Assembly: GCA_025997955.1 (NCBI GenBank)
Contig: BNVH01000092.1
Coordinates: 1 to 11,937 of the forward strand
Origin: Synergistales bacterium
Lineage (GTDB): Bacteria; Synergistota; Synergistia; Synergistales; Aminobacteriaceae
Reading direction: 5' to 3'
Length of the DNA: 11,937 nt
Part shown: positions 7,544-11,937 of the stretch, one piece after another
How positions within the stretch are numbered: the stretch's first letter is position 1
Layout: every line of letters begins with the position of its first letter
Made by a program: the position numbers and the translations under genes
Notes under the pieces: model-generated
The model's input: the letters and a program-made list of their open reading frames with translations, nothing else
Told to the model about the DNA's origin: nothing
Database searches by the model: none

Positions 7544-7559
7544 CCTTGCGCCCTTGCGC
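7544..7559 (-). repeat. Perfect 8-bp tandem repeat in the operon leader
   Basis: GCGCAAGG occurs twice head-to-tail on the minus strand (CCTTGCGC 7544-7551 and 7552-7559 on plus). It sits in the untranslated leader about 57 nt before the first start codon, in otherwise A-rich sequence. It could be a regulator site or slippage product. Confidence 0.7.
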
Positions 7560-7648
7560 TGTGGCCTGTTTCACTCTTTGTCTCCGAAACATTCAATATT
7601 AAGTTAAACTGAATTAAAAAATATGCTTTGAGTGCAAACTACTGCTTC

Positions 7649-7678
7649 ATCTTATCCGCTAACTTGCCGATTTGTCAA
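7649..7678 (-). promoter_or_regulatory. Predicted sigma70-type promoter of the glycerol/aldolase operon
   Basis: On the minus strand a perfect -35 TTGACA (7678-7673) is followed after 18 nt by TAAGAT (7654-7649, 4 of 6 matches to TATAAT). The predicted start near 7642 gives a leader of about 155 nt before the ATG at 7487. No other equally good pair is seen upstream of the operon. Confidence 0.6.
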
Positions 7679-7695
7679 GCCCCTATTTATTGACA
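7673..7695. promoter_or_regulatory. Putative operator dyad TGTCAA-N11-TTGACA over the operon -35 box
   Basis: Perfect 6-bp inverted arms at 7673-7678 and 7690-7695 are separated by 11 nt, so arm centres are 17 bp apart. One arm is the -35 hexamer of the minus-strand promoter, so a bound dimer would block or recruit polymerase there. I cannot assign a regulator family. A chance second TTGACA is possible. Confidence 0.4.
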
Positions 7696-7832
7696 CAAGC
7701 AAAATAAAAGCGAGCTTTTTGCATTTTCCTCTTGCCGCCAAGCGTTCATAAAAACTTACCTCTTTTCAGATAATTGGGAATTTTTCAAGTGAAAGTTTAT
7801 GAAACGGCCGTGAGAAAATAAAGAATAAAACT

Positions 7833-7860
7833 TTGATTTTCACACTTACGGTAGTACAAT
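7833..7860 (+). promoter_or_regulatory. Predicted sigma70-type promoter of the PFOR gene
   Basis: TTGATT (7833-7838), a 16-nt spacer, then TACAAT (7855-7860, 5 of 6 matches). The predicted start is near 7867, giving an untranslated leader of about 57 nt before the ATG at 7924. The strong -10 fits the high expression expected of a central fermentation enzyme. Confidence 0.65.
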
Positions 7861-7870
7861 TACTTAAGCA

Positions 7871-7896
7871 CATTATGCGCTCGCGCCATTATGCGC
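7871..7896 (+). repeat. Direct repeat CATTATGCGC just after the PFOR transcription start
   Basis: The 10-mer occurs at 7871-7880 and 7887-7896, a 16-bp period. CGCGC (7882-7886) and GCGCG (7893-7897) also form an inverted repeat across the second copy. The position a few bases below the predicted start suits a repressor site or an mRNA structure upstream of the ribosome site. Confidence 0.65.
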
Positions 7897-7923
7897 GGCA
7901 AAAATAGAGGGGGTACTTTATCT

Positions 7924-10900
7924 ATGGCAACAAAACATTGGAAGACAATGGACGGCAACACGGCGGTGGCCCACGTCGCCTACGCGTTCACCGAGGTTGC
8001 GGCTATTTTCCCAATAACTCCGTCATCGACGATGCCTGAGATGATTGACGAATGGGCGGCGACCGAGAAGCGCAAAAACATATTCGGGGAGACCGTCAAA
8101 GTTACGGAACTCCAGTCCGAGGGCGGAGCCGCCGGATCGGTACACGGTGCACTTTCCGCGGGCGCTTTGGCCAGCACTTTCACCGCCTCTCAAGGACTTC
8201 TCCTCATGCTGCCAAACATGTACAAAATATCCGGAGAGCTTATGCCGGGTGTTTTCCACGTTTCAGCCCGCGCGGTGGCCGGGCACGCTCTGTCCATCTT
8301 CGGCGACCACAGCGACGTAATGTCCGCCCGTATGACCGGCTTCGCGATGCTCGCGTCGGGCAGCGTGCAGGAGGCTATGGACATAACGGCGGTTTCGCAC
8401 TTAGCCGCTATCAAATCCAGCGTTCCGTTCCTCAACTTCTTCGATGGGTTCCGCACGTCCCATGAGGTCCAGAAAATAGATGCCCTCCAGTACGAAGACC
8501 TCGCAAAATTGGTCGATTATGACGCCATTGAGGACTTCCGCGACAAGGCCATGCGTCCTGAAAATCCGCACCATAAAGGCACAGCCCAGAACCCCGATAT
8601 TTTCTTCCAAGCCAAAGAGGCGGCTTCTCCTTTCTACGTTGATATTCCAGATATAGTCGAAAATTATATGGGTGAGATAAAGAAGCTCACGGGACGCGAG
8701 TATCACCCGTTCAAATACTACGGGCACCCTGAGGCGACACGCGTCGTCGTGGCCATAGGCTCCGCCTGTCAGGCTATCGAGGAGACCGTGGATTACCTGA
8801 ACGCGAGGGGCGAGAAGGTTGGCGTTGTCGAGGTTCACCTCTATCGCCCGTTCTCACCCAAGTATTTCTTCCGCGTGCTGCCCTCCACAGTGGAGGCCAT
8901 TGCGGTTCTCGACCGCTGTAAGGAGCCAGGGTCTCTTGGCGAGCCGCTTTATGAGGACATACGCACGCTCTTCTTCGAGAAGGGTTGCTGCGCTCCCAAG
9001 ATAGTCGGCGGTCGTTATGGCTTGGGCTCCAAGGACACCACCCCGTCCCATATCAAGACCGTTTTCGACAACCTGAAGCTATACGAACCGCGCGACCATT
9101 TCACAGTCGGCATAGTCGACGACGTGAGCGACACGTCCTTGCCTGTGAAGGAACATGTCGTGGCCGCGCCAGAGGGTACGGTTTGCTGCAAATTCTGGGG
9201 GCTCGGCTCCGACGGTACGGTTGGCGCGAACAAGAACTCCATCAAGATAATCGGCGACCACACTGAAATGTACGCTCAGGGGTACTTTGCCTACGACTCC
9301 AAAAAGTCGGGCGGTATCACGGTTTCCCACCTCCGCTTCGGCAAATCCCCGATAAAGTCCACTTATCTCATCGACTCAGCCGACTTCATCGCTTGCCATA
9401 AGCAAGAGTACGTCCACCAGTACAACGTCCTTGCCGGTGTCAAAAAGGGCGGCACATTCCTTTTGAACACCCAGTGGACGACGCTCGATCAGCTTGAGGA
9501 GCATCTTCCCGCAAGCCTAAAGCGCGCTATAGTCACACACGAGTGTAAGTTCTACGTCATCAACGCCGTGGACGAGGCCACCAAACTTGGGCTTGGCAAC
9601 CGCACAAACACCATTATGCAGTCCGCTTTCTTTAAGTTGGCCAACGTCATTCCTTTGGACGACGCCGTGAAATATATGAAGGACGCCATTGAGCACAGCT
9701 ACGGCAAGAAGGGCGATAAGATAATCAAGATGAACGACGACGCCGTCGACGCCGGGCACAAGAGCCTCATCGAGATAAAGGTTCCGGCCTCTTGGGCGAC
9801 CGCCGCCGACAAGACAGTCGTCAAAGAGGGCATGCCCTCCGAGATTCCCGCTTTTGTCGAGGACGTCTGCATGGTCGTCAACGCTCAGGAAGGCGACAGT
9901 CTGCCAGTCAGCGCGTTCGTCGGCGGGTATGAGGACGGTCACTTCCCGTCCGGGACGTCCGCCTTTGAGAAGCGCGGCGTGGCCATTAACGTGCCGGAGT
10001 GGAAGAGCGACAAGTGTATTCAGTGCAACCAGTGCGCTATGGTCTGCCCTCACGCCGCGATTCGCCCGTTCCTCTTGGACGCCGCGGAAGAAAGCGCCGC
10101 CCCAAAGGGCTTCGGCGCGGCCGAGCCAAAGGCGAAGGCATTGAAGGACCTGAGCTACAAATACAAGATGCAAGTCAGTGTTTTGGACTGCTTGGGCTGC
10201 GGCAACTGCGCGGACATCTGCCCCGTCAGCGCTCTTGAGATGAAGCCGATAGCCACTCAGAGCGCCGAAATTCCCAATTGGACTCACGCTACCGAGAACA
10301 TAGCCGACAAAGAAAACGCCGGAAACAAATTCACAGTGCAGGGAAGCCAGTTCCAGCGTCCGCTTCTCGAGTTCAGCGGCGCTTGCGCAGGCTGCGGCGA
10401 GACGCCTTACGCGAAGCTGATAACTCAGCTCTTCGGCGACCGCATGATGGTGGCCAACGCGACGGGTTGCTCTTCTATCTGGGGCGGCTCAGCGCCGAGC
10501 ATGCCTTATACCGTGAACGCGAAGGGTCAGGGCCCCGCTTGGGCCAACTCGCTCTTTGAGGATAACGCCGAGTATGGCTTCGGCATGAAGCTCTCTATCA
10601 ACGTCAAAGTTGGCTATCTCGTGAGCGCCGTGGAGGCTCTGTTGAAGCTAAACATTCCGCAGGACGCCAAGGATGTTTTGAAAGAATGGCTCGACAATCA
10701 TAACGACGGAGAGAAATCCAAAGTCGCCGCCGCGAAGGTCGTGGAGCTGCTCGCCAAGGTGTTCTGCTTCGACGGCGGGTGCGGGTGCGGCTGTGACTGT
10801 GACTGCCAGTCTGAGGCCATACCTCACTTCGAGCAGATCTATAAATACGCCGACTATTTGGTCAAGAAGTCCATTTGGATATTCGGCGGAGACGGCTGGG

Positions 10901-11535
10901 CTTATGACATCGGTTACGGCGGGCTTGACCACGTCTTGGGGAGCGGGGAGGACATCAACGTCTTGGTGTTGGATACAGAGGTCTACTCCAACACGGGCGG
11001 ACAGTCGTCCAAGTCCACGCCCACGGCGGCCATAGCGAAGTTCGCCGCCAGTGGCAAGCGCGTTCGCAAAAAGGACTTGGGGCGCATGGCTATGACCTAC
11101 GGATACGTCTACGTGGCTCAGGTAGCTATGGGAGCGGACAAGAACCAGCTGCTCAAGGCTCTGGCGGAAGCCGAGGCTCACCATGGGCCGTCTTTGGTCA
11201 TCGCCTACGCGCCTTGCATTAACCACGGCATAAAGGCCGGCATGGGCAAGACGCAGGAGCAGACCAAGAAGGCCGTCGAGGCGGGCTACTGGCACATGTA
11301 TCGCTACAACCCCGCTCTGATTGACGAGGGCAAAAACCCGTTCTCACTTGACTCCAAGGCTCCTACCGCCAGCTTCAAGGACTTCCTGTTGGGAGAGGTT
11401 CGTTATACATCTTTGGCGCAGGGCTTCCCAGAGATAGCCGACAGTCTCTTCGAGCAGGCTGAGAAAGAGGCAAAACAGCGTTACAATACCTATAAGGCGT
11501 TGGCCGAGATGGGCGCTGAAGCCATAAAGGCATAA
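7924..11535 (+). CDS. nifJ: Pyruvate:ferredoxin (flavodoxin) oxidoreductase, single-chain
   Basis: It oxidises pyruvate and CoA to acetyl-CoA and CO2, reducing ferredoxin, in the cytoplasm. All domains are present in 1203 residues. Domain I has FPITPSS (Thr32), the ThDP-activating Glu66 in TELQSEGG, and Arg116 in SARAVAG. The ferredoxin-like domain has two 4Fe-4S motifs, Cys698-701-704-708 and Cys756-759-762-766. The proximal cluster ligands are Cys821, Cys824, Cys849 and Cys1098. The ThDP domain has GDGWAYDIGYGG and Asn1023 in VYSNTGGQ. ATG 7924 follows GAGGGGG by 10 nt and gives the family start MATKHWKTMDGNTA; an ATG at 7891 would add 11 atypical residues. Compared with my recollection of Desulfovibrio africanus PFOR, its O2-protective C-terminal extension is absent and an 18-residue Cys-rich insert is present. 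It is divergent from the operon that would feed it pyruvate and is followed by a strong terminator. Codons are biased to C- and G-ending forms, as in highly expressed genes. Confidence 0.97.
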   Translation: MATKHWKTMDGNTAVAHVAYAFTEVAAIFPITPSSTMPEMIDEWAATEKRKNIFGETVKVTELQSEGGAAGSVHGALSAGALASTFTASQGLLLMLPNMYKISGELMPGVFHVSARAVAGHALSIFGDHSDVMSARMTGFAMLASGSVQEAMDITAVSHLAAIKSSVPFLNFFDGFRTSHEVQKIDALQYEDLAKLVDYDAIEDFRDKAMRPENPHHKGTAQNPDIFFQAKEAASPFYVDIPDIVENYMGEIKKLTGREYHPFKYYGHPEATRVVVAIGSACQAIEETVDYLNARGEKVGVVEVHLYRPFSPKYFFRVLPSTVEAIAVLDRCKEPGSLGEPLYEDIRTLFFEKGCCAPKIVGGRYGLGSKDTTPSHIKTVFDNLKLYEPRDHFTVGIVDDVSDTSLPVKEHVVAAPEGTVCCKFWGLGSDGTVGANKNSIKIIGDHTEMYAQGYFAYDSKKSGGITVSHLRFGKSPIKSTYLIDSADFIACHKQEYVHQYNVLAGVKKGGTFLLNTQWTTLDQLEEHLPASLKRAIVTHECKFYVINAVDEATKLGLGNRTNTIMQSAFFKLANVIPLDDAVKYMKDAIEHSYGKKGDKIIKMNDDAVDAGHKSLIEIKVPASWATAADKTVVKEGMPSEIPAFVEDVCMVVNAQEGDSLPVSAFVGGYEDGHFPSGTSAFEKRGVAINVPEWKSDKCIQCNQCAMVCPHAAIRPFLLDAAEESAAPKGFGAAEPKAKALKDLSYKYKMQVSVLDCLGCGNCADICPVSALEMKPIATQSAEIPNWTHATENIADKENAGNKFTVQGSQFQRPLLEFSGACAGCGETPYAKLITQLFGDRMMVANATGCSSIWGGSAPSMPYTVNAKGQGPAWANSLFEDNAEYGFGMKLSINVKVGYLVSAVEALLKLNIPQDAKDVLKEWLDNHNDGEKSKVAAAKVVELLAKVFCFDGGCGCGCDCDCQSEAIPHFEQIYKYADYLVKKSIWIFGGDGWAYDIGYGGLDHVLGSGEDINVLVLDTEVYSNTGGQSSKSTPTAAIAKFAASGKRVRKKDLGRMAMTYGYVYVAQVAMGADKNQLLKALAEAEAHHGPSLVIAYAPCINHGIKAGMGKTQEQTKKAVEAGYWHMYRYNPALIDEGKNPFSLDSKAPTASFKDFLLGEVRYTSLAQGFPEIADSLFEQAEKEAKQRYNTYKALAEMGAEAIKA
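10765..10806 (+). other. Six-cysteine insert inside the PFOR protein
   Basis: Residues 948-961 of the PFOR hold Cys948, 953, 955, 957, 959 and 961, alternating with Gly and then Asp. The codons form near-repeats of a 6-base unit (GGSTGY, then GACTGY), consistent with slippage growth. The segment lies between the proximal-cluster region and the ThDP domain, away from all the canonical Fe-S ligands. The spacing resembles metallothionein-like metal sites, but binding is only an inference. Confidence 0.8.
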
Positions 11536-11546
11536 ATTGTAAAACA

Positions 11547-11592
11547 AAAAAATTCGCGCTTGTCCCTTGTGGGGGACAAGCGCGAATTTTTT
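11547..11592 (+). terminator. Strong bidirectional rho-independent terminator
   Basis: A perfect stem of 20 bp (11547-11566 with 11573-11592) surrounds a 6-nt loop; the GC-rich core is flanked by A and T runs. It gives a T-tract in both directions, so it serves the convergent PFOR gene and the chemotaxis receptor gene. It starts 11 nt after the PFOR stop. Confidence 0.93.
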
Positions 11593-11626
11593 ATTGGGTT
11601 GTGTTTATTTACGCGGAGATAAAGCC

Positions 11627-11937
11627 TTATTGGTGGTCGTCGGTATCCTCATTCAGCTTAAATCGTGACAGAACGCCGTTCAGCCTCTCCACGCGTGAAT
11701 TTATGGCTTGGGCTTGTACAGCCACGCCCTGAGCCGCTTCCGCCGTGGTTTCAGCGGCGCCGCGAATGTTTCCGACCGTTTCCGCCACTTCCGCGGTGAA
11801 TTTCGCGGCCGCGTCTATTTTAGTGGCGACTTGTTTGCTGGAGGCGGCTTGATCGTTTGCCACTTTGGCTATGGTCTGGATAGAGGCATTGGCTTTATTT
11901 ATCTCCTTGACGGCGTTATCAAGCTCCGTTTGGGCTT
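11627..11937 (-). CDS. Methyl-accepting chemotaxis protein, C-terminal end (partial, continues past window edge)
   Basis: Only the last ~103 codons are in the window; the frame stays open to base 11937, so any internal start (such as GTG 11863) is not the real one. The sequence is an Ala/Glu/Thr/Val-rich heptad coiled coil (AQTELDNAVKEINKANASI, then SSKQVATKIDAAAKFTAEV and RGAAETTAEAAQGV), as in the C-terminal half of the MCP cytoplasmic four-helix bundle after the signalling tip. The segment around residues AEVAETVGNIRGAAE could be part of a methylation helix. It ends RFKLNEDTDDHQ with no NWETF-type CheR/CheB-tethering pentapeptide. The ligand domain, membrane segments, HAMP and CheA/CheW-binding hairpin lie outside the window. 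It converges on nifJ and shares its terminator; no functional link to the metabolic genes is implied. Confidence 0.85.
   Translation of the reverse strand, partial: AQTELDNAVKEINKANASIQTIAKVANDQAASSKQVATKIDAAAKFTAEVAETVGNIRGAAETTAEAAQGVAVQAQAINSRVERLNGVLSRFKLNEDTDDHQ

Larger units (their letters stand above)
7488..7923. other. Divergent control region between the glycerol operon and the PFOR gene
   Basis: This is 436 bp of AT-rich DNA with no supportable gene. It holds a minus-strand promoter (7649-7678), a dyad over its -35 box (7673-7695), a leader with an 8-bp tandem repeat (7544-7559), a near-perfect AAAAGC-GA-GCTTTT palindrome (7706-7719), a plus-strand promoter (7833-7860), and a duplicated 10-mer (7871-7896). 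An in-frame ATG at 7891 precedes the PFOR start but lacks a ribosome site. The two promoters are about 180 bp apart, so they could be regulated separately or by a shared factor. Confidence 0.75.

Noticed and set aside
7591..7614. ATTCA...TGAAT inverted repeat in the operon leader
   Set aside because: The 5-bp arms in AT-rich DNA are expected by chance.
7544..7896. CRISPR-like or multi-copy repeat array in the intergenic region
   Set aside because: There are only isolated pairs of 8-10 bp repeats with no regular repeat-spacer units and no cas genes.
7891..7923. Upstream ATG extending PFOR by 11 residues
   Set aside because: The extension is not PFOR-like, the ATG lies within a direct repeat with no ribosome site, and ATG 7924 has GAGGGGG and the family N-terminus.
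9517..10287. A 256-codon minus-strand open frame inside the PFOR gene
   Set aside because: It is antisense to strongly conserved PFOR sequence, has no recognisable domain, and arises from the C/G-biased third positions of nifJ.
10648..11295. A 215-codon minus-strand open frame inside the PFOR gene
   Set aside because: Same cause: it is the antisense of the ThDP domain, with low-complexity Leu/Val/Arg composition and no motif.

Overview
The window carries one long minus-strand catabolic operon (about 7487 down to 122), a divergent plus-strand pyruvate:ferredoxin oxidoreductase gene, and the 3' end of a minus-strand chemotaxis receptor gene. The content points to an anaerobic, fermentative bacterium: a single-chain PFOR, oxygen-sensitive Fe-type alcohol dehydrogenase, Fe-S-linked flavoproteins, TRAP transport and chemotaxis. 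Coding DNA is moderately GC-rich, while the 400-bp control region is AT-rich. The mix would suit a Synergistota-like or clostridial gut anaerobe, but no phylogenetic marker is present and this placement is only an inference.

Left edge (1 to about 165): a short stretch with two consecutive hairpins that looks like the right end of a small transposable element, probably IS200/IS605-like. It abuts and truncates a TRAP small-permease gene (dctQ). The adjacent solute-binding protein gene (dctP) keeps only its signal peptide and first ~80 mature residues. The TRAP system is therefore doubly broken here.

Minus-strand operon (read from 7487 leftwards): a GlpA/LhgO-like FAD oxidoreductase with a BFD-type [2Fe-2S] domain, an NAD/FAD oxidoreductase, a small DUF1667 Cys-motif protein, a FucO-type lactaldehyde reductase/alcohol dehydrogenase, glycerol kinase, an HpcH/HpaI-type aldolase, then the dctP and dctQ remnants. 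The first three genes overlap each other, and most later gaps are only a few to about 50 bases. Together they would phosphorylate glycerol, oxidise glycerol-3-phosphate to DHAP through an Fe-S/flavin relay, split a 2-keto-3-deoxy acid to pyruvate plus a small aldehyde, and reduce that aldehyde to an alcohol.

Control region (7488-7923): a sigma70-type promoter for the operon (TTGACA, 18-nt spacer, TAAGAT) whose -35 box is one arm of a TGTCAA-N11-TTGACA dyad, a leader of about 155 nt with an 8-bp tandem repeat, and on the other strand a sigma70-type promoter (TTGATT, 16-nt spacer, TACAAT) for the PFOR gene, followed by a duplicated CATTATGCGC.

Plus strand 7924-11535: nifJ/por, a complete 1203-residue PFOR that would consume the pyruvate made by the operon. 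It carries an unusual six-cysteine insert (C-x4-C-x-C-x-C-x-C-x-C) just before the thiamine-diphosphate domain. A strong bidirectional terminator separates it from a convergent methyl-accepting chemotaxis protein gene that runs off the right edge.
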